Source: Flavobacterium sp. GSB-24
Lineage (GTDB): Bacteria; Bacteroidota; Bacteroidia; Flavobacteriales; Flavobacteriaceae
Length of the DNA: 64,000 bases
Direction: 5' to 3'
Assembly: GCF_027924665.1 (NCBI RefSeq)
Contig: NZ_AP027043.1
Span: 2,666,001-2,730,000, forward strand
The translations under genes were made by a program, and so were the position numbers. Below, in pieces: positions 26,058 through 33,664 of the stretch (position 1 is the first letter of the stretch; every line of letters starts with the position of its first letter). The notes under the pieces are model-generated. The model saw only the letters and a program-made list of their open reading frames with translations. It ran no database searches and was not told the origin of the DNA.

Positions 26058-27536
26058 TTATCGCTGTACGTTTCTAATAATTACAGTTTGCCCGCCCTCT
26101 TTATTGGTTTGAGTTCCTGAGCCGTCAGCATTTTTAAAAGCATCACTCTGCCAAGTATGAGGATGAACGTTTACTGTGAAAGTATCTGGAACACCAATGA
26201 TGTCTGAAATATCTTGCATTGCTCCAAATTCCCAGCTTCCAAATCTCATTTCTCCAGTCTGGTTGTATAAAGTATTCCAAGCTACATCAGTTCTTTTGTG
26301 GTTCATGTTTAACCACGCTTTATTTTGTTTTGTAGCAATATTATACTGCCAGATGTACGAATCGTGTTTAGCATCAGCATAATAGCTGTCACCATCTTCT
26401 TGAATGTATACGAAGTTTTCAGTAACACATAAGTTATCCGGATTAATAATTCCAGTTCCTGGAGTACTGTCACCTTCAACCGCTAATTCTAAAGTTCCTT
26501 TAAGCGGATCTGCAGCATCCATTTTCAATTTATAAACTCTTCCCCACATTGTGTAGCCATCAACTGGAGCGTTATTAGTTGCCTGACCTGTTGCTGTAAA
26601 ATAAATTTCTCTATTGTTGCTTGCGCTTCCTTTTCTATAATCAACATCTTCAACTCTTGAAAAACGAATAGCTTTTAAATCGTTTACAGTTGTATTAATT
26701 ACAGCTCCAGTTAAGTTTTTAGCATTCGGAATTTCAACAAATTGAACTGGATAAGAATTGTTTAATGTCATAGACGTCTCAACCTGATTTCCGTCTGTTC
26801 TTTTTAAAGCGTATAATTTTCCGTTAGACAAATCACCAACTGTACTCATATACATAATCAATTGTCCTGCACTTACATGTGAAGTAGCATAAGATTGATC
26901 TTCTCCGATAAGAATTACTGTTTTTCCTGGATAAGCTTCCTTTGGTAATGGAACAGTGTTTTCCATACTTGCTTTTCCTAAAGCTGGTAAAACTCTATCC
27001 GTTCTAGCTTTGTCTGAAGATAATCCCAACGGATTGATTCCGTGAACCATGCTTTCCTGACCGCTTTCTCCAGCAGTTAAAAAGATAGGACCAAATCCGT
27101 GAATTTCTGGAGTTGCTAAAGTTGCAGAACACAAACGAGTTAAACCTCCAACACCATCAACTAGGTAATCACCTTTTACAGGTTTGAATGTTTTATCTAA
27201 ATAAACTCTCGAAACCGATTGAAGAATTTCGTGATTGGTAATCATAATATAACCATCTCCATTTGGATCTTTCATTAGTCCAGCGCCATCTGGCTGGGCA
27301 CCGTAAACAAAAGAAGGAGATTCTGGAAGCACATCTGAACTTGCAATTAAAGTACTGATTTTTATGTTTTCGAAGCCAGGCATTGCATATACAAATGCAG
27401 GAACTTTTGAGTGAGAAGTAAAATCGATACTGGCATTTACATCGTTCGAAGATTTTTTGTCATCATCTTGACAGGAAATTACAGAAAGACCTGCGATTCC
27501 AAGTAAAGTAATTGATTTTAAGAAGTTAGCTTTCAT
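26058..27536 (-). CDS. PhoX-like (DUF839) lipoprotein
   Basis: The ATG at 27536 gives 492 residues with a lipoprotein signal (MKANFLKSITLLGIAGLSVISC). The ATG at 27584 would add sixteen residues before this signal and is rejected. The domain looks like DUF839/PhoX: ITNHEIL, FLTAGESGQE, ILIGEDQSYATSHV, SRVEDVDYR, NPDNLCVTENFVYIQEDGD. PhoX proteins are calcium- and iron-dependent alkaline phosphatases of the periplasm; here the metal-site residues cannot be confirmed by eye, so phosphatase activity is inferred. It is co-directional with the di-haem peroxidase gene downstream. Confidence 0.8.
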   Translation of the reverse strand: MKANFLKSITLLGIAGLSVISCQDDDKKSSNDVNASIDFTSHSKVPAFVYAMPGFENIKISTLIASSDVLPESPSFVYGAQPDGAGLMKDPNGDGYIMITNHEILQSVSRVYLDKTFKPVKGDYLVDGVGGLTRLCSATLATPEIHGFGPIFLTAGESGQESMVHGINPLGLSSDKARTDRVLPALGKASMENTVPLPKEAYPGKTVILIGEDQSYATSHVSAGQLIMYMSTVGDLSNGKLYALKRTDGNQVETSMTLNNSYPVQFVEIPNAKNLTGAVINTTVNDLKAIRFSRVEDVDYRKGSASNNREIYFTATGQATNNAPVDGYTMWGRVYKLKMDAADPLKGTLELAVEGDSTPGTGIINPDNLCVTENFVYIQEDGDSYYADAKHDSYIWQYNIATKQNKAWLNMNHKRTDVAWNTLYNQTGEMRFGSWEFGAMQDISDIIGVPDTFTVNVHPHTWQSDAFKNADGSGTQTNKEGGQTVIIRNVQR

Positions 27537-27697
27537 AATTTGTTTTGTTTTTTTGATTAGAGCAAAGCTATCTTTCAAAAACAAAATACATGTTATGGCT
27601 ATTTTTTCTTTTTGCTAATAATTATCAGTCTTATATTACTAAATGGTAAATATTCCTGTTTAAATGTAAATTTAAGATTGATAAAAAAAACTTAAAA

Positions 27698-28327
27698 CTA
27701 TTTAAAAAGCTGATTTAGATTAACTTCTTTCTTCTCTCTCAGCTTCTTGACAATTTTAAGAAATGCAATCGCTGTTATATACGCATCGCCCAAAGCGGTG
27801 TGACGGTCTTTTTTTGAAATATCAAATTTATCTGCCAGATCATCCAAAGTATAATGATCTTTTCTTTCGAACAAATGCGACTGAATTAAAGTCTTTTTAT
27901 ACAAATACGCGGTATCTAAAGTTTTATTGGTTAAATGCGGAAGTCCATTTCGTTCTAAAGCTTTATTAATCATCGTAACATCAAAAATAGTGTGATGTGC
28001 AATGATTATTGAATCTCCTAAAAAGTCTAAAAATTGTTGCAAAGCTTCTAATTCTGTTGGACGTTTGACAAGCAAATCTTTTAAAATTCCGTGAATTTGA
28101 GCGGTGGATTTATCGTAATGATCTTGTTCAAGATATACTTCAAAGCTGTCCTGAACATTAATAATTCCATTTTGTAGAACCAATGCGCCTATGCATAGCA
28201 TTCGATCGTTTTCATAATCAAAACCAGTCGTTTCTGTATCCAGAACAACAAAACGAGTTTCTTCGATTGTAATATTTTCGTCGAATAGATTATTTTCTTC
28301 TTTTTTCCAAAAATTGAATAAACTCAT
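27698..28327 (-). CDS. DnaQ-like 3'-5' exonuclease
   Basis: The 209-residue protein has the DEDDh exonuclease motifs: VLDTETTGFDYENDRM (Exo I), IIAHHTIFDVTMINKALERNGL (Exo II) and RHTALGDAYITAIAFL with the catalytic His and Asp (Exo III). It is about the size of the epsilon subunit but no polymerase partner is evident. Its start is two bases after the stop of the DUF294 gene, so the two are in one operon. This pair is a known conserved arrangement in other bacteria, where it often accompanies an acetate permease; none is here. Confidence 0.88.
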   Translation of the reverse strand: MSLFNFWKKEENNLFDENITIEETRFVVLDTETTGFDYENDRMLCIGALVLQNGIINVQDSFEVYLEQDHYDKSTAQIHGILKDLLVKRPTELEALQQFLDFLGDSIIIAHHTIFDVTMINKALERNGLPHLTNKTLDTAYLYKKTLIQSHLFERKDHYTLDDLADKFDISKKDRHTALGDAYITAIAFLKIVKKLREKKEVNLNQLFK

Positions 28328-28329
28328 GA

Positions 28330-30249
28330 TTATACCAGATTTGAAATATTAAAACGAACTGAAATTAATTCCTGAAGTTCTTTTATGGTTTTAAAAGTAC
28401 GTTTCAGTTTAATTTTTTCCATTTTGGTTAGAGATTCCAATTCAATAAACTGTCCAGAATCGTGATGTAAAAGACCTTGTTTGGTTCTAAATTTCAATAA
28501 GGCTTTAAACGAATACGAACACGATAAGTACAATTCTCTATTATTAGGTTCCAGTTCTGCCAGTTTTTCAAAACGCTCTGCTGTATTGCTGATTGATTTT
28601 ACCGAATGTGATAAAATTAAAACACGTGCAGCATCTGTCAGGGGCATTAAAGCTCTTCGTTTAATGTCAAAATTATCTTTGTTAGCGCCATCTTGTTCCA
28701 CCAAAAACTGTCTAAAGAAACCAGTAGGAGATGGACTTTGCAAAGCACCACTCACTAGATGCATATAAAAAATCGGATTTGCTTTTACGTCTTCAAAAAT
28801 AGAATCTGATAATTGATTAACGATTTCTGAATCACCATAAGTCTTACTATAATCAAAGAAAATAAACGAAAGCAGTACTTCATTTTTACCAGGATTTGTA
28901 ATCCAATGATGTACTTGGGCTTTCCATTCGTCCAAACTCATACACCATTTTGGGTTAGATGCCATCATTTCGGCAGGGCAGTAATCGTAACCAATTTCAA
29001 AAAGAGCTTTATTCACAAGTCCCGCAAATTTCTGAAAGTAGACTTTGGTTTCATCCCTAAAAACTTCATTTACATTTTCATACACAATCGCATTATCCTG
29101 ATCCGTATGCAGCATTTGCTCGCCTCTTCCTTGACTTCCAAGAGCGAGCCACGCAAATTTTACTGGCGGCGGACTGCTCATTTTATCTATGCAGATTTCG
29201 ATAACACGGGTGGTGCAGGCTTCATTAAGTTCGGTGATGATTTTGGTAATCAAAGTCATCGGAATATTTTGATCCAGATAACCTTGGAGCAATTGCATGA
29301 TTCGGTTGCGAATAGGTTTTATTTCCTTAATTTTTTTGGTACGCTTCAACGCTTTTATCAATACGGCCGGATTATTCCCAAGTGCAACCATCACGTCGTG
29401 TTTCGATAAAATTCCAACGGCTTTTGTGTTTACCGTTCCGTCTTTCGTCAAACATAAATGACTGATATTACTTTTCATCATTGCCATTTGTGCCTCAGTT
29501 ACCGTCATTTTTTTAGGATATGTAATAACAGGTTTTGTCATTATAGTTTCGGCTGTAGTAGTGATTGGAAAATCTCCTGTAACAATTTTATTTCTAAGAT
29601 CTTTATCTGTCAAAATACCAATAGGAAGCATTTCATCTACAATCAAAATAGCGCCCACTTTTTTCTTGCCCATGATTTTGGCAATATCTTTTACCGTTGT
29701 GGACGGACTGCAGGTAACAATTTTTTTAGAGTATTTTATTGGAGCTAAATCAAAAGAATGATTGCTGGAATGAAGATTTTCATTTAACGAATCATCACCA
29801 TACAATTTATCTTTATGAATATCTGAATACGGATTTCGGGTGTTTGAAGCGTAACTTTCAATCAAAAAATTACCAATATTTCTATTCTCCAGCGCATAAG
29901 GTTTAAAAACTGCAATAGGAATGGCATACAAAATAGTTTCTTCATGCGCGACAGCTTCCATAATATAGTTTTCCTGTGCTAAAAGCGGACGAAGACCAAA
30001 AATATCACCTTCATCACACATGTCTAAAACGGTGTTTTTAGTGCTTTTTTTCAAAGCAACAGCACCTTTATGGACTACATAAAAAGAGTCGTGAGTTTTG
30101 TCATTCTCAGCAAAAATTACAGCATCTTTTTCTTTATAGATAATAGAAATTTGTTCAGACAGTTTTTCTAAATCTCTCTGATGCAAAAAATTAAACGGCG
30201 GATATCCTTTTAAAAAGTCAGCAACTCTCTGCGAAATGGTATTTTTCAT
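28330..30249 (-). CDS. cNMP-binding, CBS and DUF294 nucleotidyltransferase-like protein
   Basis: The 639-residue cytosolic protein has an N-terminal cyclic-nucleotide-binding-like domain (residues 10-130; AVIFAENDKTHDSFYVVHKGAVAL), a pair of CBS domains (about 170-290; TVKDIAKIMGKKKVGAILIVDE, GILTDKDLRNKI), a DUF294 nucleotidyltransferase-like domain (WLALGSQGRGEQMLHTDQDNAIVYE; the GS...DxD active-site pattern is present) and the DUF294 C-terminal helical domain. This suggests a GlnD-related regulatory nucleotidyltransferase that senses cyclic and adenine nucleotides. It lies two bases upstream of the exonuclease gene. The target is unknown. Confidence 0.9.
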   Translation of the reverse strand: MKNTISQRVADFLKGYPPFNFLHQRDLEKLSEQISIIYKEKDAVIFAENDKTHDSFYVVHKGAVALKKSTKNTVLDMCDEGDIFGLRPLLAQENYIMEAVAHEETILYAIPIAVFKPYALENRNIGNFLIESYASNTRNPYSDIHKDKLYGDDSLNENLHSSNHSFDLAPIKYSKKIVTCSPSTTVKDIAKIMGKKKVGAILIVDEMLPIGILTDKDLRNKIVTGDFPITTTAETIMTKPVITYPKKMTVTEAQMAMMKSNISHLCLTKDGTVNTKAVGILSKHDVMVALGNNPAVLIKALKRTKKIKEIKPIRNRIMQLLQGYLDQNIPMTLITKIITELNEACTTRVIEICIDKMSSPPPVKFAWLALGSQGRGEQMLHTDQDNAIVYENVNEVFRDETKVYFQKFAGLVNKALFEIGYDYCPAEMMASNPKWCMSLDEWKAQVHHWITNPGKNEVLLSFIFFDYSKTYGDSEIVNQLSDSIFEDVKANPIFYMHLVSGALQSPSPTGFFRQFLVEQDGANKDNFDIKRRALMPLTDAARVLILSHSVKSISNTAERFEKLAELEPNNRELYLSCSYSFKALLKFRTKQGLLHHDSGQFIELESLTKMEKIKLKRTFKTIKELQELISVRFNISNLV

Positions 30250-30317
30250 GTGGTTAGATTAGAGTTCTAAAATACTATTTAAAATAGAAATGTAAAAGAA
30301 ACATTTTTGTTTTTTGA

Positions 30318-30392
30318 GTTGCAAAGAAACAGAGGGACAAAGGGACAAAGGTTTTCTTCACAGTTTTGTCATCCCGAGGAACGAGGTATCTC
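30318..30392. repeat. ACAAAGG arm and ATCCCGAGGAACGAGG word
   Basis: The stretch gagggacaaagggacaaagg (starting near 30331) is one arm of the ACAAAGG family, and gtcatcccgaggaacgagg (from 30368) is a second recurrent flavobacterial word, to my recollection. They lie between the minus-strand lipoprotein at 30476 and the DUF294 gene start at 30249, in about 226 bases without a gene. Confidence 0.55.
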
Positions 30393-30429
30393 CACAAGTA
30401 GCTCCACACAGTATTTTAACGGATTAAAA

Positions 30430-30455
30430 GTAAAAAGCCCCAAGATTGGAGCTTT
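30430..30455 (-). terminator. terminator of the 30476-30847 lipoprotein gene
   Basis: On the minus strand the stem AAAGCTCCAA / TTGGGGCTTT (one mismatch, 2-base loop) is followed by TTACTTTT, 20 bases after the stop codon. Confidence 0.7.
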
Positions 30456-30475
30456 AAATATTCTAGAACGAAAGT

Positions 30476-30847
30476 TTAATCAACTTTATAGACTTTGCCT
30501 CGTTGTTTTTCTTCAGAACCAACTAAACCAAATTCAAATGTATAAGAATCTTTAGAAGTATTTAAAATCTTCATGCTGATTGCTTTTTCTTCAGCCATAT
30601 TTTTCGGATGTTTCTTTTGCAGCACATACTCGCAGTCACTTACCCAGCGTATTGTCGCAGTATCAGTTTTTCCCTCAAAAGTTTCAATTTCGATATCATC
30701 TTTACGTTCAAAATAAGTTGTTTTTTTAACACCATTTACTTCAAACTCAAATTTGAATTTTCCAGTTTTAAAATCCTTGCAATTGTGTTCTGCATTATAA
30801 CAAGAAACTAAAGCCAGAAAAGGGAATAAGAATATAATTTTTTTCAT
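30476..30847 (-). CDS. small lipoprotein of unknown function
   Basis: The 123-residue product has a lipoprotein signal (MKKIIFLFPFLALVSCYN, Cys16). The mature part is a beta-rich domain: NCKDFKTGKFKFEFEVNGV, TYFERKDDIEIETFEGKTDTATIRWVSDCEYVLQKKHPKN. Two further cysteines (Cys23 and the Cys of SDCEY) could form a disulfide. Homologues in flavobacterial databases often carry the name DNA topoisomerase IV; nothing in this sequence supports that name, and the true parE/parC are at 16920-21563. It probably sits in the outer membrane or periplasm. Confidence 0.8.
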   Translation of the reverse strand: MKKIIFLFPFLALVSCYNAEHNCKDFKTGKFKFEFEVNGVKKTTYFERKDDIEIETFEGKTDTATIRWVSDCEYVLQKKHPKNMAEEKAISMKILNTSKDSYTFEFGLVGSEEKQRGKVYKVD

Positions 30848-30854
30848 TTTTTAT

Positions 30855-30927
30855 GCTTTAAGCTTTAGGCAATAGGCTTTAAGCTTTACTTAATAAGCAG
30901 TTTTGCTTATAGCCTAAAGCTTATAGC
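30855..30927. repeat. inverted GCTTTAAGC-word repeat
   Basis: The left arm GCTTTAAGCTTTAGGC (30855-30870) and right arm GCCTAAAGCTTATAGC (30912-30927) are reverse complements with one mismatch. Extra arm words (aataggctttaagc, taataagca, tgcttatag) lie between, so a large imperfect hairpin is possible. It fills the gap between a minus-strand lipoprotein and a minus-strand DinB-like gene. Confidence 0.65.
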
Positions 30928-30932
30928 TTTTA

Positions 30933-31511
30933 TCATTTTAATCTTTTTAATTCGTCATCGGTAAAGTTCTTAATTTCTTTTTCTTTGGCAAACTTTTCGG
31001 CATTGTAATTTCCCGATTTATTCTTCGGAATCGATAAACTATTCCATTCGCTGTTTTTCAATTGTTTCGCATAAAAAACAATCTGTCCAACATGATACGG
31101 ATAATGTGCCAATTGGCGGTTTATGGCTTCTATAACTGTATGACCTTCATTTCGGATATAGATAATAGTTGAAAGATGTTCTGGGTTTAGACTATTCAGC
31201 GTTTCAAGAAAAACATTCCAGCCTTTGTTCCAAATTTCTAAAACTTGTTCTTTCGATTGTAAATCATTTTCAAATTCGGCGTCACGATTTCGCCATTCTT
31301 TTTCGCCATCTGTAGTAAGGAAGTCAGTCCAGCGCGAAAGCATATTACCAGAAATGTGTTTTACAATTGTGGCAATGCTGTTCGTGTCTTCATTAATGGC
31401 AACAAAAAGCTGTTCTGGCTGTAATTGGTCCATTGCTTTTTCTCCCAGCATTTTATAATATAAAAATTGCTTTTTTACATTTTCTAAATAGGATTGATCG
31501 GCGACACTCAT
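30933..31511 (-). CDS. DinB-superfamily protein (DUF1572-like)
   Basis: The 192-residue helical protein has histidines expected for the DinB metal site: His52 region in VKHISGNMLSRWTDF and the pair in AHYPYHVGQIVFYAKQL. The tail (residues 150-192) is charged and lysine-rich. The family is often annotated as DNA-damage-inducible, but members bind a divalent metal and some act in thiol-dependent detoxification; no partner enzyme is adjacent. It is one of several small minus-strand genes between 30 and 33 kb. Confidence 0.85.
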   Translation of the reverse strand: MSVADQSYLENVKKQFLYYKMLGEKAMDQLQPEQLFVAINEDTNSIATIVKHISGNMLSRWTDFLTTDGEKEWRNRDAEFENDLQSKEQVLEIWNKGWNVFLETLNSLNPEHLSTIIYIRNEGHTVIEAINRQLAHYPYHVGQIVFYAKQLKNSEWNSLSIPKNKSGNYNAEKFAKEKEIKNFTDDELKRLK

Positions 31512-31549
31512 ATAATAATATTTTTAAATTGATCAGAGAATTAAAATAT

Positions 31550-31618
31550 GTCGCTCCGATGGAGCTTTGAACTTTACTAAAATATTGTATCTGTAAATAT
31601 TGTGCCTCTCTGAGGCAT
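31550..31618. repeat. paired mini-palindromes (GCTCC-GGAGC and GCCTC-GAGGC)
   Basis: Two small hairpins, gctccgatggagc (31553-31565) and gcctctctgaggc (31604-31616), lie about 40 bases apart in the intergenic space downstream of the pentapeptide gene. They resemble a widespread flavobacterial intergenic element in which short GC-rich palindromes are spaced by AT-rich sequence. Confidence 0.5.
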
Positions 31619-31628
31619 CTTCATAGAA

Positions 31629-32201
31629 TTAGACAATCTTAATATCGTATTTATCTAACAATCCAACAATTCCATCGTTAGAAAATTGTGCTTTTCGCAT
31701 CGGATTAAATTCGGGATCTATTTTATAATTGTATGCGGTTTTAAAATTAACTCCCGCTAATTGCGTTTCATTAAAAATAGCACCGTCAAGGTTACAATTA
31801 TCAAAAACAGAACTCGTTAAATTGGTTCCAATAAAAGTTACTTCGCGTACAGACGAATTGATGAACTTTGTTTTAGGCATTTTTTTATTCGAAAATAAGG
31901 CATAATCTAAAGTACATTCTTCATAATAAACTTGGAACAAAAAATCATCACATTCATTAAAAGCAATTCCTAAAAGTTTACAGTTTTTAAAAGTCACATT
32001 TTTTAAACTCGTTCCTGCCAAACTTGTCATAGAAAGATTGCAGTCAATAAATTCGCAGTCTAAAAAAGTATTGTTGGAGAAATTGCTGTTCGAAAAGTCA
32101 CAATTTTTAAAAATACAATCTTCAAACTCTCGATTGTTTATTTTTTTGTCGATGTAAACAACTTTCTCGAATGTTTTCTGAATGTGAATTATGCCTTCCA
32201 T
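31629..32201 (-). CDS. pentapeptide repeat protein
   Basis: The 190-residue protein consists of A(D/N)LXX-type pentapeptides, e.g. CIFKNCDFSNSNFSNNTFLD, CNLSMTSLAGTSLKNVTFKN and VFDNCNLDGAIFNETQLAG, predicted to fold as a quadrilateral beta-helix. It ends with a C-terminal dimer-type tail (MRKAQFSNDGIVGLLDKYDIKIV) seen in Qnr-like and related proteins. Some family members protect type II topoisomerases from quinolones by DNA mimicry; whether this one does is unknown. The domain is clear, the function is not. Confidence 0.88.
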   Translation of the reverse strand: MEGIIHIQKTFEKVVYIDKKINNREFEDCIFKNCDFSNSNFSNNTFLDCEFIDCNLSMTSLAGTSLKNVTFKNCKLLGIAFNECDDFLFQVYYEECTLDYALFSNKKMPKTKFINSSVREVTFIGTNLTSSVFDNCNLDGAIFNETQLAGVNFKTAYNYKIDPEFNPMRKAQFSNDGIVGLLDKYDIKIV

Positions 32202-32237
32202 TTTTATTTGGATAAAGATTTATATTTTAGAGATGAG

Positions 32238-32272
32238 TAGACCTGACAGGTTTTAAAAACCTGTCAGGTCTA
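32238..32272. repeat. 35-bp perfect palindrome (CCTGACAGG element)
   Basis: The arm (17 bases, starting TAGACCTGACAGG) and its exact reverse complement (CCTGTCAGGTCTA) are separated by one base, centred at 32255. It lies between the pentapeptide gene and the DUF6095-like gene, both on the minus strand. It resembles a CCTGACAGG repeat I recall in Bacteroidota genomes. It could act as a terminator, but it has no T-run after the stem. Confidence 0.8.
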
Positions 32273-32285
32273 TGGAGGAGATTAT

Positions 32286-32507
32286 TTAGTCATTAAATAT
32301 ACCTTTCATAATAATTTTCAATCCAAGAAAGATCAAAAGCATCGAACTCAAACAAGCTACAATTCCAATTCCTAAAACTAGATAGTGCCAGTTCGTATGC
32401 TGATTCATAAAAGCATTATAAATCATTGACGGCCCAAGAAACATCAAAGGCAGAGCGCCTGTTAAGTATTTAACTCCTTTTCTTAGCAATTCTTTATTTG
32501 TAGACAT
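32286..32507 (-). CDS. small membrane protein, DUF6095-like
   Basis: The 73-residue protein has two hydrophobic helices, at about 13-32 (KYLTGALPLMFLGPSMIY) and 40-65 (WHYLVLGIGIVACLSSMLLIFLGLKII), and a short charged N-terminus (MSTNKELLRKG). It matches my memory of DUF6095, a flavobacterial membrane family often placed next to murQ, which is true here: murQ is upstream on the same strand, 176 bases away across an inverted repeat. No function known. Confidence 0.75.
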   Translation of the reverse strand: MSTNKELLRKGVKYLTGALPLMFLGPSMIYNAFMNQHTNWHYLVLGIGIVACLSSMLLIFLGLKIIMKGIFND

Positions 32508-32542
32508 TTGTTTGCTTTTTGTTTCAGGTTGTTGAACTTACA

Positions 32543-32667
32543 TTTAACCGCAAAGTGCGCTAAGATTTACGCAAAGTTCGCAAAGTTTTTTAGATAAAGC
32601 TTTGCTGTCTTTGTGCTTTATACAAAGCATTGCAAACAAAAAAAACTTTGCGAATTTTGCGGTTAAA
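32543..32667. repeat. inverted GCAAAGT-word repeat
   Basis: The left arm (32543-32591) contains ttaaccgcaaagtgcgc, ttacgcaaagttcgc and gcaaagttttt; the right arm (32641-32667) is aaaaactttgcgaattttgc plus ggttaaa, its reverse complement. An inner pair of aaagctttg and caaagc words lies between. The element separates the DUF6095-like gene from murQ. Confidence 0.7.
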
Positions 32668-32682
32668 TTAAAGTAAACCTAT

Positions 32683-33495
32683 TTACTTATTATAATTGTC
32701 AACAGCATTTCTTACGCTGCCGTATTTTTTTAATAATTCTGAAGCTTCTTCGTAAGAAACAGGAATTTCGTCCATAATCATTTTAACACCTCGATCAACC
32801 AGTTTAATATTACTTAACTGCATATCGACCATTTTGTTGCCTCTCACTTTTCCAAGCTGAATCATCGCTGCAGTCGAAATCATGTTAAGAACCAATTTTT
32901 GTGCGGTTCCGGCTTTCATTCGAGAACTTCCGGTAATAAATTCTGGACCAACAACTACTTCAATAGGGAATTGTGCAGTCAATGCCAGCGGACTTCCCGC
33001 GTTACATGTTATGCATCCTGTTACAATATTGTTTTGATTACAAGCTTTTAAACCGCTTATTACATAAGGAGTTGTACCAGAAGCTGCAATACCAATTACA
33101 ACATCATTAGAATCAATATTATGATTTTGAAGATCAATCCAAGCATTTGTAGTGCTGTCTTCAGCATTTTCTACAGCACGTCTTATAGCTGTATCACCGC
33201 CTGCAATTATACCATTCACCAAATCAAAAGGAACACCAAATGTTGGCGGACATTCTGAAGCATCAACAACACCAAGTCGGCCAGAAGTTCCTGCTCCGAT
33301 ATAAAACAATCTGCCTCCTAATTTTAATTTAGCGACTATTTGCGGAATTAAAGCTTCTATTTGCGGTAAAGCTTTTTCAACTGCATAAGGAACAGTTTTG
33401 TCTTCTTGGTTAATATTGGATAACAATTCATGAACAGACATTTTTTCTAAATGTTCATACTTTGATGCTAGTTCAGTAGTTTTCGTAAATGTCAT
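32683..33495 (-). CDS. murQ: N-acetylmuramic acid 6-phosphate etherase
   Basis: The enzyme splits the lactyl ether of MurNAc-6-phosphate to give GlcNAc-6-phosphate in cell-wall recycling. From the ATG at 33495 the protein has 270 residues; the ATG at 33519 adds eight residues not expected in the family. It shows the SIS-domain signatures LFYIGAGTSGRLGVVDASECPPTFG (with the catalytic Glu in DASECPP), GIAASGTTPYV, and TGSSRMKAGTAQKLVLNMISTAAM. The catalytic Glu near residue 80 is in place. No MurP or AnmK is adjacent. Confidence 0.95.
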   Translation of the reverse strand: MTFTKTTELASKYEHLEKMSVHELLSNINQEDKTVPYAVEKALPQIEALIPQIVAKLKLGGRLFYIGAGTSGRLGVVDASECPPTFGVPFDLVNGIIAGGDTAIRRAVENAEDSTTNAWIDLQNHNIDSNDVVIGIAASGTTPYVISGLKACNQNNIVTGCITCNAGSPLALTAQFPIEVVVGPEFITGSSRMKAGTAQKLVLNMISTAAMIQLGKVRGNKMVDMQLSNIKLVDRGVKMIMDEIPVSYEEASELLKKYGSVRNAVDNYNK

Positions 33496-33664
33496 TTGAG
33501 TGTTATTTAGACAGGTCAAAATTAATATTTTTTATTGCAATCTCGCAAAGTCTCAAAGATTTATAAATCTTTTTTTTCTTCTATTTTTTATTTATAAGGA
33601 CTGTTTTTCTCAAGCGTTGTTACACCAACTAAAATATTATATTTGTTCTATATTAAAAGATTCA

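Noticed and set aside
28481..29761. Plus-strand ORFs inside the DUF294 gene
   Set aside because: They are antisense shadows of the long conserved minus-strand gene and have no recognisable motifs.
33500..33664. Upstream extension of the AraC-type regulator
   Set aside because: The 55 extra residues lie in AT-rich intergenic sequence containing cgcaaagtctcaaag words; the conserved membrane part starts at 33665.
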